Origin: Pelomonas cellulosilytica
GTDB taxonomy: Bacteria > Pseudomonadota > Gammaproteobacteria > Burkholderiales > Burkholderiaceae_C
Length of the DNA: 64,000 bases
NCBI RefSeq assembly: GCF_021353265.1
Contig: NZ_JAJTWU010000007.1
Location: 310,001-374,000, forward strand
Direction: 5' to 3'
This document shows, in pieces, positions 34,305-44,431 of this stretch (position 1 is its first letter; each line of letters starts with the position of its first letter). Position numbers and translations under genes: made by a program. Under the pieces are notes generated by a model that saw only the letters and a list, made by a program, of their open reading frames with translations, had not been told where the DNA came from and did no database searches.

Positions 34305-34763
34305 TCAAACGATGCAGTTCACGAGGCTGGCTGCGGCGGCATCGGCAAACCAGATCGGATTGGCCTCGCGCCAGAGCACGGCCTCCTCGCGCCCGCCAGG
34401 CACGGGCTGGAACACCAGCAACACGACGGGCTCGCCCGGCGCTCGTTCCCGGCCAGGCGCACATGACACGACCTGCCAGCTGCCGCCCTTGCTGGGCTCC
34501 AACGCAGCCTGCTGAGCCACGACCCCGCCGCCCCCAGGCGGCGGCGGCGGGACGCGAGGCATCTCGGCCGGGCTTGGCGGCGGCACCTTTTTTCCCATCG
34601 TGCTCATGCCGCCGTCGAGCACCAGCGCCGGCGCAGGCGGCGGCTCCAGCGTCGGAAGCGCCACGACAGCCTGCCCGGCTGGCATCGCCACGTCTGGGAC
34701 CGGCGGTGGATCACACAGCACGGCCTTCATCCAGCAGAAGGATTCGGAATTCGCTTCGGTCAT
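34305..34763 (-). CDS. Proline-rich hypothetical protein upstream of PAP2
   Basis: A 152-residue protein starting MTEANSESFCW, with GAGGGAGT at 34768-34775. The middle is low-complexity proline (runs such as PPPSPAEMPRVPPPPPGGGG), and the C-terminal 50 residues look folded (GSWQVVSCAPGRERAPGEP to LVNCIV). There is no signal peptide. I do not recognise the family. Its stop is 12 bp before the PAP2 start, so the two genes form an operon, and it may be a partner or scaffold of that enzyme. Confidence 0.6.
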   Translation of the reverse strand: MTEANSESFCWMKAVLCDPPPVPDVAMPAGQAVVALPTLEPPPAPALVLDGGMSTMGKKVPPPSPAEMPRVPPPPPGGGGVVAQQAALEPSKGGSWQVVSCAPGRERAPGEPVVLLVFQPVPGGREEAVLWREANPIWFADAAAASLVNCIV

Positions 34764-34842
34764 GCTCACTCCCTCTCTAAACTGACAGTCGTCAACCGCC
34801 CCATGCGCTTGACGCGATCCAGCCTATCGAACGAGGGCTCCC

Positions 34843-35832
34843 TTGAACAGCGTACGAACGCCTTGGCCATGGGTACGGGCTGCTGCCATCGGGTGGCTGC
34901 TTTGCACGTTGCTGACCGCCGACGGGCCGCAATGGCCGCGCCTGCAGGTGGTCTACCTGGGGCGGGAGTCGCCCGATGTAGACACGGGTTACGGCAAGTT
35001 CGTGCAGTCGTTTCGAAGCGGCCATGCCGAACTGTCCCGGCGAGTCACCTTTGCCTTCGTCAACGTTGAGGAAAACCCCGGCATTGACGTTGCGGCCACG
35101 CTGGCCCGTTTACGTGACACCAGACCGGATCTGCTGCTGGCCCCGAACGCCGACGTGGCCCTGCAGGCGACCCAGCACGCACCCGGCATTCCCCTCGTGT
35201 TCTCAAGCTACGTGCATCCGGTACACGAGGGCCTTGTCACGTCTTTGTCGCGGCGCCAGGAACCCGTCACCGGCATCTGGGTTGCAGAACAGCTCGACGG
35301 CAAGCGGCTTGAGACGTTGCGCGACGCCTATCCCTGGATCCGCAGCGTTGCGGTTTTGACCGACCGGTCGTGGAACACGTCCGTCAATGCACTGGCGCCC
35401 GTCGAGGATACGGCCCGCCGGCTCGGGCTGTCGGTAAAGCTGCTGCTGGCCGACACCTCGGAGGAGGCTCAGGCGCTGCTGGACGCCCCTGAAGCCCGCG
35501 AGTTCGATGCGTGGGTGGTCCCGCGCAGCTACGTCGCGTTCCTGGCCACACCGATGATCCTGAAGCGTCTGCGAGCCTGGAATAAGCCCGTCATCCTCGG
35601 CAACACGGCCGACGTACGGGCTGGCGCACCACTGTCCTATGCGGTAGATACATCCTTCATCTGGCCGGGGCTGGCGGATCTGAGTGCACGCGTGCTGGCC
35701 GGGGAGCCCGCTGGCGGCATCCCGATCCAGCGGCCGCAGCGTTTCGTGCTGGCGGTGCGGACGGGCGTGGATACGGGCCTACCCACGCCCCGCATCGAGG
35801 TCGTGCGCCGCGCCGACATCGTCATCCGATGA
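34843..35832 (+). CDS. Periplasmic ABC-type substrate-binding protein (sensor partner)
   Basis: A 329-residue binding protein of the ABC_sub_bind/TrpX type, with an N-terminal signal or anchor (AAAIGWLLCTLLTADG) and two Rossmann-like lobes (LQVVYLGRESPDVDTGYG; RPDLLLAPNADVALQAT; IRSVAVLTDRSWNTSVNAL). The start is TTG 34843 with GAGGG upstream; no ATG in frame fits. There are no transporter genes. Its stop overlaps the start of a hybrid sensor kinase (ATGA), so it most likely presents a ligand to that kinase. The ligand is unknown. Confidence 0.75.
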   Translation: MNSVRTPWPWVRAAAIGWLLCTLLTADGPQWPRLQVVYLGRESPDVDTGYGKFVQSFRSGHAELSRRVTFAFVNVEENPGIDVAATLARLRDTRPDLLLAPNADVALQATQHAPGIPLVFSSYVHPVHEGLVTSLSRRQEPVTGIWVAEQLDGKRLETLRDAYPWIRSVAVLTDRSWNTSVNALAPVEDTARRLGLSVKLLLADTSEEAQALLDAPEAREFDAWVVPRSYVAFLATPMILKRLRAWNKPVILGNTADVRAGAPLSYAVDTSFIWPGLADLSARVLAGEPAGGIPIQRPQRFVLAVRTGVDTGLPTPRIEVVRRADIVIR

Positions 35833-38147
35833 CCATCACGGCGCCGCCACCTGGCACTGCCCAACCGCGCCGCTACCGGCCGCTGTCGCGCCGCTATGCC
35901 AGCTGGATGTGCGGGCTGACGCTGGCACTGCTGCTAATCTCCGGCGCCCTCGAGACCTTCTTCGGCTATCGCGAGGCGCTCGACCGCATCGAGACTGTCC
36001 AGCAAGCGCAGGCCGAAGGGGCCGCGCGGGAGATCGAGACCTACATCTCCGTCATCGAGTCCGGGCTGCGCGACGTGGCCAAGCTGCCCTGGGGTCGTCC
36101 CGGATTCGGCGCGCCCCAGCGGCGCGAGGAGTTCTACCGGCTGATGCAACTGACCCCTGCGATCACGGACCTGCAAGTCGTGGACCGGCAGGGCCGCGAA
36201 CAGCTGGCCATCTCCAAACACGCGGCAGACCGGTTCGACAGCGCAGAGCCGATCGCGGAGACGGCCCTGGCCCAGGTCTCCGAGTCGGAGGGCGTACGTT
36301 ATGGCAGCACGTTCTTCCGCGATGACTATCTGCCCAGCGTGCGCCTGTCGGCCTTCGACGGCACCGGCGCAGTAGTTGCCACCGTCGACCTCCGGCTGCT
36401 CGGCGACGTCGTCTCCCGGCTGGCGGCCGGTGTCGGTGGCCAGGCGAGCATCGTCGATGCGAGCGGCCTGCTGATTGCACACCCCACGCCCACTCACGTG
36501 CTCCATCGCATGGACTTGTCCGGCTCGCCGGCAGTGCGTCAGGCCCTGGCCGTCGACCGCCGCGATGCCGTGCCCGTGCGCGGAATCGCCAGCACCGACA
36601 TCGAAGGCCGGCCGGTCATCGTGACGGCTGCACGCGTCCGGCCCACAGGATGGATCGTGCTGATGGAGCAGCCGCGCAGTGCCGCCCTGCAGCCCGTATG
36701 GGCCACCGTGGCACGCACTCTTCTTCTGATGCTCGTGGGCGGCAGCATCGCGCTCGTCGCAGGCATCGCCTTCGCGAGACGCATGGCGGCTCCCATCGTC
36801 GAGTTGCGCAGCGCCACCGGCCGGATTGCCGGCGGTGACCTGAACACGATGCTGACCGTGCACCGCCACGACGAGATCGAAGACCTCGCCCAGGACTTCA
36901 ACCAGATGGCCTCCCGCCTGCGCGACCTCTACGCCAGCCTCGAAGCCAAGGTCGCTGAACGCACCGCCCAGCTCTCCGACGCGCGCGACGTGCTCGCGGC
37001 CCGCGCCGACGAACTGGCGCGCCTGAAGGACGAAGCCGAGCGCGCCAATGCCGCCAAGACGCGCTTCCTCGCAGCGGCCAGCCACGACTTGCGGCAGCCC
37101 ATGCACTCGATCAGCCTGCTGCTGGGCGTGCTGCAGAGCCGGCTGGAACAGCCGGACCATCTGGCGCTGGCGGACAAGATCCAGTCGTCGGTGGCGACGA
37201 TGGAAAGCCTGTTCGGCAACCTGCTGGACATCTCGAAGCTCGACGCCGGCGCGGTGCAGGCGCACATCGAGGACGTCGACCTCGGCTGGCTGCTGCATCG
37301 GCTGGAGCAGACGTGGGCGCCGCAGGCGGCCGAGAAGGGGCTGCGGCTGCGCGTGCGCGCCTGCGACGTGGTCGTGAAGGGTGATGCGGCGCTGCTGGAA
37401 CGCATCGCCGGCAACCTCGTCGCCAACGCCATCCGCTACACGCACCGCGGTGGCGTGCTGGTGGGCTGCCGGCGAGACGGCGACGGCCAGCTGACGCTTG
37501 AGGTCTGGGACACCGGGCCGGGTATCGAGCCGCGCTACCGCGAGGCGATCTTTGAGGAGTTCTTCCGCATCGAGGCGCCCGGCACCGGCGCCGAGAAGGG
37601 CCTGGGTCTGGGCCTGTCCATCGTGCAGCGCTGCGCCCACATGCTGGGTTATGGGCTGCGCGTGGACAGCCGGGTCGGCCATGGCACGGTGTTCCGGCTG
37701 ACGATGCCGCTGGCGGCGGGATCAGCGCCGTCACGTCGCGCCTTGCCGCGCCTCGCGCCCAGCGCACAGGCGCTGGCCGGGCGCTTCATCGTCGTCGTGG
37801 ACGACGACGCGACGAATGCCCAGGCGCTGGTGGATGCCTTGCAGGCCTGCCATTGCCATGTCGTCGCCGCGGCAAGCTGCGACAGCGTGCTGACCGAGCT
37901 GCAGGCGCACCTGCGCGTGCCGGACCTCATCGTCACGGACTACCAGCTCGGCCAGGGTCGCGACGGCTTCGAGGTCATCTCGCGGCTGCGCCAACACTAC
38001 GACGACGACATCCCCGCGCTCGTCGTCACCGCGAACACCGACGCGGCGCTGCCGAGCCGCGCGGCCCAGCACGGTGCGCGGCTGCTGCACAAGCCCATCG
38101 GGCTGCAGCGGCTGCTGGAAGCGATGCAGGTGTCGATCACACCCTGA
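35829..38147 (+). CDS. Hybrid sensor histidine kinase with Cache sensor, HAMP and receiver
   Basis: A 772-residue membrane sensor. Membrane segments at about 25-47 and 294-316 enclose a double-Cache-type periplasmic domain of about 245 residues. HAMP (about 318-370), a coiled coil (to 412), H box AAASHDLRQPMHSISLLL with His419, ATP-binding motifs WDTGPGIEPRYREAIFEEFFR and GLGLGLSIVQRC, and a C-terminal receiver with VTDYQLGQGRDG follow in order. The class (HDLRQP) signals to NarL-type regulators, and one is encoded convergently at 38852. The binding protein overlaps its start and is probably its sensory partner. Confidence 0.9.
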   Translation: MTITAPPPGTAQPRRYRPLSRRYASWMCGLTLALLLISGALETFFGYREALDRIETVQQAQAEGAAREIETYISVIESGLRDVAKLPWGRPGFGAPQRREEFYRLMQLTPAITDLQVVDRQGREQLAISKHAADRFDSAEPIAETALAQVSESEGVRYGSTFFRDDYLPSVRLSAFDGTGAVVATVDLRLLGDVVSRLAAGVGGQASIVDASGLLIAHPTPTHVLHRMDLSGSPAVRQALAVDRRDAVPVRGIASTDIEGRPVIVTAARVRPTGWIVLMEQPRSAALQPVWATVARTLLLMLVGGSIALVAGIAFARRMAAPIVELRSATGRIAGGDLNTMLTVHRHDEIEDLAQDFNQMASRLRDLYASLEAKVAERTAQLSDARDVLAARADELARLKDEAERANAAKTRFLAAASHDLRQPMHSISLLLGVLQSRLEQPDHLALADKIQSSVATMESLFGNLLDISKLDAGAVQAHIEDVDLGWLLHRLEQTWAPQAAEKGLRLRVRACDVVVKGDAALLERIAGNLVANAIRYTHRGGVLVGCRRDGDGQLTLEVWDTGPGIEPRYREAIFEEFFRIEAPGTGAEKGLGLGLSIVQRCAHMLGYGLRVDSRVGHGTVFRLTMPLAAGSAPSRRALPRLAPSAQALAGRFIVVVDDDATNAQALVDALQACHCHVVAAASCDSVLTELQAHLRVPDLIVTDYQLGQGRDGFEVISRLRQHYDDDIPALVVTANTDAALPSRAAQHGARLLHKPIGLQRLLEAMQVSITP

Positions 38148-38159
38148 CAGGCGGCGGCA

Positions 38160-38852
38160 TCACGGCGACGCCGGTTCGTCGAATCGCAGCCCCATCCGGC
38201 CGGCGGCCACGACCGCCTGCGTCCGCGTCGTCACGTTCAGCGCGCGCAGCACGGCGGAGGTGTGCGCCTTGACGGTGCTGAGCGACAGGTTGAGCTGGCG
38301 GCCGATCAGCTTGGCCGGCTTGCCCTGCAGCAGCAGGTGCAGCACCTCGGCCTGGCGCGGCGTGAGCCCCAGGTCGGCCGGCGTGCGCGCCGGAGGTGGC
38401 GCCGACACTCCTGGCGATGCGGCAGGTGGCGGGCTCACGGTCGGCGCCGAGCGCGCTGCCAGGAAGACCGACGGCGGCAGGTAGATGCCCTTGGCCAGGA
38501 TGAGCCGCAGCGCACCGAGCATGACTTGCGACGTGGAACTCTTGGGGATGAAGCCCATCGCGCCGGCGTCGAGCGCGGCCAGCACGGTGTCCTTGTCGTC
38601 CGACGACGACATAACGACGACCGGCAGCTCGGGATGCTGCTGGCGCAGCCGCGTCAGCCCCTCCAGGCCCGTGATGCCGGGCAGTCCGAGGTCGATGAGC
38701 ACCAGGTCGGCACTCCCGCGGCGCGCCAACAGGTCGAAGGCTTCCTCGCAGCTGCCGGCCTCCCAAGTCTGCAGCCCCTCGACGAGGGGTTGCAGCAGCA
38801 GCGCCACGCCCTCGCGGAACAAGGGGTGGTCATCGATCAACAGTACTTTCAT
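38160..38852 (-). CDS. NarL-family response regulator
   Basis: A 230-residue regulator: a receiver with DDH at 7-9 and phospho-acceptor Asp54 (LVLIDLGLPGITG), Lys in FIPKSSTS, a Pro/Ala-rich linker of about 30 residues, and a LuxR-type helix-turn-helix (LTPRQAEVLHLLLQGKPAKLIGRQL, SLSTVKAHTSAVLRAL). The start ATG 38852 has GGGGAGA upstream; the frame extends further but has no ribosome site. It ends 12 bp from the convergent hybrid kinase, its likely phosphodonor. Confidence 0.9.
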   Translation of the reverse strand: MKVLLIDDHPLFREGVALLLQPLVEGLQTWEAGSCEEAFDLLARRGSADLVLIDLGLPGITGLEGLTRLRQQHPELPVVVMSSSDDKDTVLAALDAGAMGFIPKSSTSQVMLGALRLILAKGIYLPPSVFLAARSAPTVSPPPAASPGVSAPPPARTPADLGLTPRQAEVLHLLLQGKPAKLIGRQLNLSLSTVKAHTSAVLRALNVTTRTQAVVAAGRMGLRFDEPASP

Positions 38853-39024
38853 CGGCAGTCTCCCCGCGGCAAACGATGGTATCGGCGCGGCGGTGGCCGC
38901 CGGGTTGGCCATTGGGTCAAGCCGCATGGACAAGCCCTCGGGCCAATGGCGTGGACGCCGTTCACTCACCAGACTTGTGGAGACAGACGGCGCCGTCGCG
39001 CCGCCCAGGCTCAGGGAGATCGTC

Positions 39025-39684
39025 ATGCACCTCGCCATCCCCAGCTCACCGATGCTGCCCACGCCGTCAGAACTGCCCGTCAGGCCGGCGTCCATGCCGC
39101 CGACACCGACGCAGCATGTGCTGGCCGCCCTGCCCCAGCCGCTGCTCGTGTTGCAGCCCGACCGGCAGCTGCTCTTTGCCAATGCGAGCATGCAGAAGCT
39201 GCTGGACGACGGCCAGGGCCGGCTGCAGGGCGGCCGACTGGTGCAACTCGGGCCGATGGATGCGCTGCGCCTGGGTGAACTGCTGGCGCTGGCCGCGGCC
39301 GGCACGTCCTCCCGCACGGGGTTGTGGTTCACGCCCAGCCTGGCGACCGGCTGGTTGCACGTCGCCCCGCTGGCACCCGCCATCGCGCTGCCATCGGGCT
39401 GGCCGATCTCCAGCGTGCTGTGCGCCGTTCACCTGGACCAGCCGGCGCTGACGCAGGCCGCCCGCATCGACGCGCTGACGCGCCAGTGCCGCCTGAGCCA
39501 GGCCGAGCGCCAGGTGCTGCTGCTGCTGGCCGACGGCGAACCGGTAGAGGCAACATCCCGCCACCTGGGGTTGCAGGTGAGCACCGTGCGCAGCCACGTG
39601 CGCAACCTGCTCGGCAAGACGCAGGCCCCCACGCTGATGCAGCTGCTGCGCTGGACCGGCAGCGCCGCCCAGCGCCCTCACTGA
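39025..39684 (+). CDS. LuxR-type transcriptional regulator
   Basis: A 219-residue protein with a PAS-like N-terminal half (HVLAALPQPLLVLQPDRQLLFANASMQKLL) and a C-terminal LuxR helix-turn-helix (CRLSQAERQVLLLLADGEPVEATSRHLGLQVSTV, quoted as LSQAERQVLLLLADG and QVSTVRSHVRNLLGKT). AGGGAGA precedes ATG 39025. It has no receiver, so it should respond to a ligand or cofactor rather than phosphorylation. It is divergent from the NarL-type gene over 172 bp and may regulate it. Its stop overlaps the convergent channel gene by 7 bp. Confidence 0.8.
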   Translation: MHLAIPSSPMLPTPSELPVRPASMPPTPTQHVLAALPQPLLVLQPDRQLLFANASMQKLLDDGQGRLQGGRLVQLGPMDALRLGELLALAAAGTSSRTGLWFTPSLATGWLHVAPLAPAIALPSGWPISSVLCAVHLDQPALTQAARIDALTRQCRLSQAERQVLLLLADGEPVEATSRHLGLQVSTVRSHVRNLLGKTQAPTLMQLLRWTGSAAQRPH

Positions 39685-40472
39685 GCCGTGTCGTCGGGCC
39701 GCTTGAGTGCCGCGATCTCGCCGCGCAGCGCGCTGACCTCGGCATGCAGCTGGCGCAGGATGTCGTGCTCGATGCGGCGCTCGCTGGTCTCCACCCACAT
39801 CGCGGCGATGGCGGCCGTCACGAGCGACAGCACGGCATAGCCCAGCAGCACGACGAAGACGGCGAAGATCTTGGCAGCCGGCGTGCTGGGCACGATGTCG
39901 CCATAGCCCACCGTGGCCGCCGTCGTGAACGCCAGCCACAGGCCATCACCCAGCGTCCTCACGCGCGGCTCCAGCGCCCAGAAGCCGACGCCGCAGAAGC
40001 ACAGCACGGCGAACGCCAGCAGCAGCAGGTAGCCCAACCCACCGCGCGTCAACCAGGGCCGCAGTGTCCAGACCATGTGCACGAGGCTCAGCAGCGCCAC
40101 GGCCAGGCGGATGGCCAGGCTCAGCGGCGAGTCGACGCTGGCGGGCAGCAACGCGGACAGCATGAAGCCAACCGCCAGCAGCAGGTCCAGCGCGTTGCGG
40201 CGCAGGTGCTGCAGCGGATGGTCCAGATGGCGAGAAACGCGCCATTGCGACAGCGCGATGAGCCCCGCCGCGGACAAGTAGATGGCCGTGGCCAGCGGCG
40301 TGGGCAGCTGCTCCAGCAACTCGATGTAGAAGGCCGGGATGGTGCACAGCAGCGCCGCCAGCACCGGCCAGCGCCAGCGCTGCATTTCGCGCGTAGCGGC
40401 GACGCTGAGCGCCGGCGGGCGCGCCAGTCCCCACAGTCGCGATGTGGGGCGGTGACGGGACGAGTGGGACAT
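39678..40472 (-). CDS. Potassium-channel-family protein
   Basis: A 264-residue inner-membrane protein with several hydrophobic segments and a single pore loop with selectivity filter TAATVGYGDIVP near residue 180, followed by the last membrane helix (FAVFVVLLGYAVLSLVTAAIA). A short C-terminal coiled coil (HDILRQLHAEVSALRGEIAAL) could hold a tetramer. The S4-like segment has few basic residues (RQVRTL-type spacing is not seen), so voltage gating is uncertain. Start ATG 40472. No regulatory RCK domain is present. Confidence 0.8.
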   Translation of the reverse strand: MSHSSRHRPTSRLWGLARPPALSVAATREMQRWRWPVLAALLCTIPAFYIELLEQLPTPLATAIYLSAAGLIALSQWRVSRHLDHPLQHLRRNALDLLLAVGFMLSALLPASVDSPLSLAIRLAVALLSLVHMVWTLRPWLTRGGLGYLLLLAFAVLCFCGVGFWALEPRVRTLGDGLWLAFTTAATVGYGDIVPSTPAAKIFAVFVVLLGYAVLSLVTAAIAAMWVETSERRIEHDILRQLHAEVSALRGEIAALKRPDDTAQ

Positions 40473-40545
40473 GCCGCCAGCCTAGCGTCACGACCACCTT
40501 GCAGGCTTGCGTTCGCTCAAACGCCCGCCCGACGGCGGCTCGCAA

Positions 40546-41859
40546 TCAGAGGATGAAGCGGCTCAAGTCCTCGTTGGCCGCGAGCGCGGCGAGCTTCCCG
40601 TCCACGTCGGCCGCGGTCAGCGCGATGGCTTCGCCACTGCGGTTGGGCGCATCGAAGCTGATCTCGTCCAGCAGCCGCTCCATCACCGTGGCCAGGCGGC
40701 GCGCGCCGATATTCTCGGTGCGCTCGTTGACCTCGAAGGCGATCTGCGCAATGCGCCGGATGGCGTCGGGCTGCAGGTCCAGCGTGACGCCCTCGGTCGA
40801 CAGCAGCGCCTGGTACTGCTTGACGAGGCTGGCGTGCGTGCTGGTCAGGATGTCCTCGAAATCCGCCACGGACAGCGAATCCAGCTCGACGCGGATCGGC
40901 AGCCGGCCCTGCAGTTCGGGGATGAGGTCGCTGGGCTTGCTGAGGTGGAAGGCACCGCTGGCGATGAAGAGGATGTGATCCGTCTTCACGAGGCCGTACT
41001 TCGTGGACACCGTCGTGCCCTCCACCAGCGGCAGCAGGTCGCGCTGCACGCCCTGGCGCGAGACCTCGGCGCCGCCATGCTCCTGGCGTGACGCGACCTT
41101 GTCGATCTCGTCGATGAAGACGATGCCCATCTCCTGCGCATGGGACAGCGCGGTCGCGCGGGTCTCTTCCTCATTGACGAGCTTGGCCGCTTCCTCGTCG
41201 ACGAGCAGCTTCATCGCCTCGGCGATCTTGAGCTTGCGCGTCTTCTTCTGCGCACCTCCCATCTGGCCGAACATGCCCTTCAACTGCTCGGCCATGTCCT
41301 CCATGCCGGGCTGGTTGCCGAAGGGCGTCAGCACCTCCAGCGTGGGCTTCGGCGCGGCCAGGTCCAGCTCGATGTCCTTGTCGTCGAGCTGCCCCTCGCG
41401 CAGGCGCTTGCGCATGGTCTGGCGAGTGGCGTTGTCGGCCGCGCTGCCAGGCAGCAGCACGTCGAGGATGCGATCCTCCGCAGCGTCCTCGGCCCGTGTC
41501 TGGCCGCGGCGCATCGCCCGCTCACGCTCCTGCTTCACGGCCACTTCCACGAGGTCGCGGATGATGGAATCGACGTCCTTGCCGACATAGCCCACCTCGG
41601 TGAACTTGGTCGCCTCAACCTTGATGAAGGGCGCGCCGGCCAGCTTCGCGAGGCGCCGGGCGATCTCGGTCTTGCCGACGCCGGTCGGGCCGATCATCAG
41701 GATGTTCTTGGGCGTGATCTCGCCGCGCAGCTTGTCGTCGACCTGCTGGCGGCGCCACCTGTTGCGCATCGCGATGGCGACGGCGCGCTTGGCGGCGTTC
41801 TGGCCGACGATGTGGCGGTCCAGCTCGGAGACGATCTCTTGAGGCGTCATGGAACTCAT
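40546..41859 (-). CDS. hslU: ATP-dependent protease ATPase subunit HslU
   Basis: A 437-residue AAA+ unfoldase that feeds proteins to HslV. Walker A is [15 protein letters not shown], Walker B is [12 protein letters not shown], the pore motif is in [11 protein letters not shown], and the C-terminal tail ends in DLSRFIL, which docks in the protease. An I domain stands between. Start ATG 41859 was kept; ATG 41850 three codons on is equally usual and neither has a clear ribosome site. It lies 64 bp after hslV in the same operon, with a C-run/G-run palindrome in the gap. Confidence 0.96.
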   Translation of the reverse strand: MSSMTPQEIVSELDRHIVGQNAAKRAVAIAMRNRWRRQQVDDKLRGEITPKNILMIGPTGVGKTEIARRLAKLAGAPFIKVEATKFTEVGYVGKDVDSIIRDLVEVAVKQERERAMRRGQTRAEDAAEDRILDVLLPGSAADNATRQTMRKRLREGQLDDKDIELDLAAPKPTLEVLTPFGNQPGMEDMAEQLKGMFGQMGGAQKKTRKLKIAEAMKLLVDEEAAKLVNEEETRATALSHAQEMGIVFIDEIDKVASRQEHGGAEVSRQGVQRDLLPLVEGTTVSTKYGLVKTDHILFIASGAFHLSKPSDLIPELQGRLPIRVELDSLSVADFEDILTSTHASLVKQYQALLSTEGVTLDLQPDAIRRIAQIAFEVNERTENIGARRLATVMERLLDEISFDAPNRSGEAIALTAADVDGKLAALAANEDLSRFIL

Positions 41860-41883
41860 TGCGCTGCCCGTCCGGCCGCCCGA

Positions 41884-41923
41884 AGGGCATCGCGCGCCCT
41901 CTGGGGGCAGTGAACGTGGGGGG
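41884..41923 (+). repeat. C-run/G-run palindrome between hslV and hslU
   Basis: CCCTCTGGGGGCAGTGAACG (41897-41916), preceded by CCGAAGGGCATCGCGCG, is similar to the elements at 8774 and 51991. It fills most of the 64-bp gap inside the hslVU operon and may form a hairpin in the message between the two coding parts. Confidence 0.4.
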
Positions 41924-42487
41924 TCATAGCACCTCCAGCGTGTGATTCTGGTTCGTGTAGATGCAGATCTCGCCTGCGATCTCGAGCGACTTCTTGACGA
42001 TGTCGGCCGCGCTCAGCTCGGTGTTGGCCAGCAGCGCCTTGGCCGCGGCCTGCGCGTAAGCACCGCCGGAGCCGATGGCGACGATGCCCTGCTCGGGCTC
42101 CAGCACGTCGCCGTTGCCGGTGATGATCAGCGACGCCGTCTTGTCGGCCACGGCCAGCATGGCCTCCAGCCGGCGCAGCACGCGGTCCGTGCGCCAGTCG
42201 CGCGTCAGCTCGACGGCCGCGCGTACCAGGTGGCCCTGGTGCTTCTCCAGCTTGGCCTCGAAACGCTCGAACAGCGTGAACGCGTCGGCCGTCGCGCCGG
42301 CAAAGCCGGCCAGCACCTGGTCGCGGTACAGCTTGCGCACCTTGCGCGCGCTGGCCTTGACGACGGTGTTGCCCAGCGTGACCTGGCCATCACCGCCGAT
42401 GGCCACCTGCCAGCCGGCAGCCGTCTGGCGCCGCACCGACACGATGGTGGTGCCGTGATATACGGCGGAAGAGGAAACAGAAGACAT
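41924..42487 (-). CDS. hslV: ATP-dependent protease proteolytic subunit HslV
   Basis: A 187-residue threonine protease of the proteasome-like type. The catalytic Thr is the first of [11 protein letters not shown]; an 11-residue-plus-Gly propeptide ([12 protein letters not shown]) precedes it and must be removed. [52 protein letters not shown] and [15 protein letters not shown] match the family almost fully. The frame extends to 42604, but ATG 42487 gives the propeptide seen in related bacteria. The first gene of hslVU. Confidence 0.95.
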   Translation of the reverse strand: MSSVSSSAVYHGTTIVSVRRQTAAGWQVAIGGDGQVTLGNTVVKASARKVRKLYRDQVLAGFAGATADAFTLFERFEAKLEKHQGHLVRAAVELTRDWRTDRVLRRLEAMLAVADKTASLIITGNGDVLEPEQGIVAIGSGGAYAQAAAKALLANTELSAADIVKKSLEIAGEICIYTNQNHTLEVL

Positions 42488-42645
42488 AGGCTGTTCCAGG
42501 TTGGGTTCAGCCGGAGTTTCGCAAGACTGGAAACGCCACGAACCGGCACACCCTTCGGACGCCCCAGCGACTGCCATGGATCCGGCTCCGCCGGTCCAGC
42601 GCAATGCATCGTTGGGGGCGCGCGCGTCAGCGCGTAGGGGGAGGG

Positions 42646-44406
42646 CTAATTGACCCGGACTTTGACCTTCGCATGCTCATTGATGCCCATGGCGCCAAAG
42701 AACAGTGCCACCAGCCGGTGCGCGTCCAGGAAGATGACCGAGCGGTTCTCCGCCCGCCGCTGCAGCACCCAGTTCAGCAGGTCACCGGCGGCCATGAAGT
42801 CCAGCCGGATGAGCTTGGTGCAGGAGATGTTGATCAGCGTGGCTTCGCCCACGTCGGCCGACAGCGCGCGCAGGTGCTCCGAAATGTCGCCGCTGAGCTG
42901 GCCCATCAGTTCAAGCTGAGCGATGGCGGGCTCGGAGACGCTGGTGTCGAGGAAGGTCGTCGAGTGCCCTTCCCCGTGGAGCGTGCTCGACGCCGGGCTG
43001 TTCGTCGACGCGCCATCGTTGCCGATACGCACGCGGCACTTCGACCGCTCCCAGGACGGCGGCGAGACCTCGTAGGTCACGCAGTAATCGATGGCCGCCT
43101 CGTCGAACTGGTCGGGGCGATTGGCCAGGCGCAGCGCCTCCAGCCGCAGCATCCACAGCACCGGGTCGGTGTCACGCTCGCCGACAGGTGCGACTTCCCT
43201 GAGCTGGTTCAGGAAATAATCGCCACCGACCCAGCGCTGGTCGATCTGTTGCGTCGCCCACTTGCGGAACAGCTCACGCAGCTGGATGGCGGCCTCGATC
43301 TCGATGTCGTCCACCGCGCCCCAGTCGAAGACCCAGGGCATGGGCAGCGTCTCGCAACGTTTCTGAAGGACCGCCACGTCCTCGGCCGTCAACGAACTGG
43401 GCGCCGTCCAGCTGACCTGGCTGGACCTGCCCATCGGCGTACGGTTGGCCTGCCGCGTGGACTCCGCCACGAGCTTCGGCATCGAGAACCACTGAGGAGC
43501 CGACAGGCCGAACTGCTGGGCGTACTCGACGGCCAGCACCTCGAACTTGCCCTGCGCGCCGGTGGCGCGGTAGTGGTCGAACAGCACCAGCCAGGTTTCG
43601 CCATGCAGGTTGCGGCTGCCGCCGGGGCGCACCAGCTCGGTCAGCGAGTGTTCGCTGGTCTCGTAGTCGGCATTCGCGAAAGCGATGACGGCTTCATCCA
43701 GGTCGGGGTCGTGGACGACCTCCTGCACCTCCACCGGCGCGGACGACTCCGCCAGCGTGAACGACAGCGGCATGTCCAGCGGCGGCAGCTCCGGCAGCAG
43801 GCTGGGCGGCGAGTCGGACAGCGGCGGAATGGCCGCGCCCATCGTGACGGCAGCCGGCGGCGTCGGCGACGACAGCCGCTTGGCCTCCTGCGGCGTCGAG
43901 AACTCGCTGACACGGCCTCCGGCCGCCTCCGCGGCCAGTGGCGCAGTGGCGGTGGACGCGAAGGCCACCGGTCGCGTGCTGGTCTCGAAAAAGCCCGGGT
44001 GCTGCTTGGGCACGGCCTGCGTCGTGGCGAAGCTCTCGCCCACCATCTGCTGCTCGATCTCGTCGATCTTGGCCTTCACGCCCAGATCGATCTTGGAGCT
44101 GGGCTCGCTGAGGCGGTCGTCGTCGCCCAGCTTGGACGGCGACGACGCCATCGCGGCCAGTTGCTCGGGCGTCAGCCCTTCACGGCGGATGCGCCGCAGC
44201 ATGTCCAGCTCACGCTTGCGCACGAAGTCGTTGCGGCGCTTGCGCTCCACCATGGCACGCAACTCGGCCTTGGCGAGATCGCCCTCGGGGTCGTCCTGGC
44301 GGGAGTTGATTTCGGCCCAGTCGGTGGTCGGGTTGGCCACGAAGCGCGCCACCTTGCGGAAGAAGCTGTCGCCTTCCTTGGGATCTGCGGGCTTGGAGTC
44401 GGACAT
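42646..44406 (-). CDS. STAS-domain protein of unknown function
   Basis: A 586-residue cytoplasmic protein. The first 110 residues are charged and helical ([51 protein letters not shown]). A Pro/Ser-rich linker (about 140-235) follows, then a helical middle domain and a C-terminal STAS-like domain ([43 protein letters not shown]). STAS domains bind partners or anti-sigma factors. I know of similar proteins of this build in Burkholderiales but no function. It lies between hslV and dksA, 158 bp upstream of hslV. Confidence 0.7.
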   Translation of the reverse strand: MSDSKPADPKEGDSFFRKVARFVANPTTDWAEINSRQDDPEGDLAKAELRAMVERKRRNDFVRKRELDMLRRIRREGLTPEQLAAMASSPSKLGDDDRLSEPSSKIDLGVKAKIDEIEQQMVGESFATTQAVPKQHPGFFETSTRPVAFASTATAPLAAEAAGGRVSEFSTPQEAKRLSSPTPPAAVTMGAAIPPLSDSPPSLLPELPPLDMPLSFTLAESSAPVEVQEVVHDPDLDEAVIAFANADYETSEHSLTELVRPGGSRNLHGETWLVLFDHYRATGAQGKFEVLAVEYAQQFGLSAPQWFSMPKLVAESTRQANRTPMGRSSQVSWTAPSSLTAEDVAVLQKRCETLPMPWVFDWGAVDDIEIEAAIQLRELFRKWATQQIDQRWVGGDYFLNQLREVAPVGERDTDPVLWMLRLEALRLANRPDQFDEAAIDYCVTYEVSPPSWERSKCRVRIGNDGASTNSPASSTLHGEGHSTTFLDTSVSEPAIAQLELMGQLSGDISEHLRALSADVGEATLINISCTKLIRLDFMAAGDLLNWVLQRRAENRSVIFLDAHRLVALFFGAMGINEHAKVKVRVN

Positions 44407-44431
44407 GGCGTCAGCTTACCCGGCAAAACCG

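Noticed and set aside
42498-42525. Sigma-32-like boxes upstream of hslV
   Set aside because: CTTGCGAAA and CCCAACCT on the reverse strand are loosely like a heat-shock promoter, but the predicted start would fall at the ribosome site, leaving no leader, and both boxes are weak.
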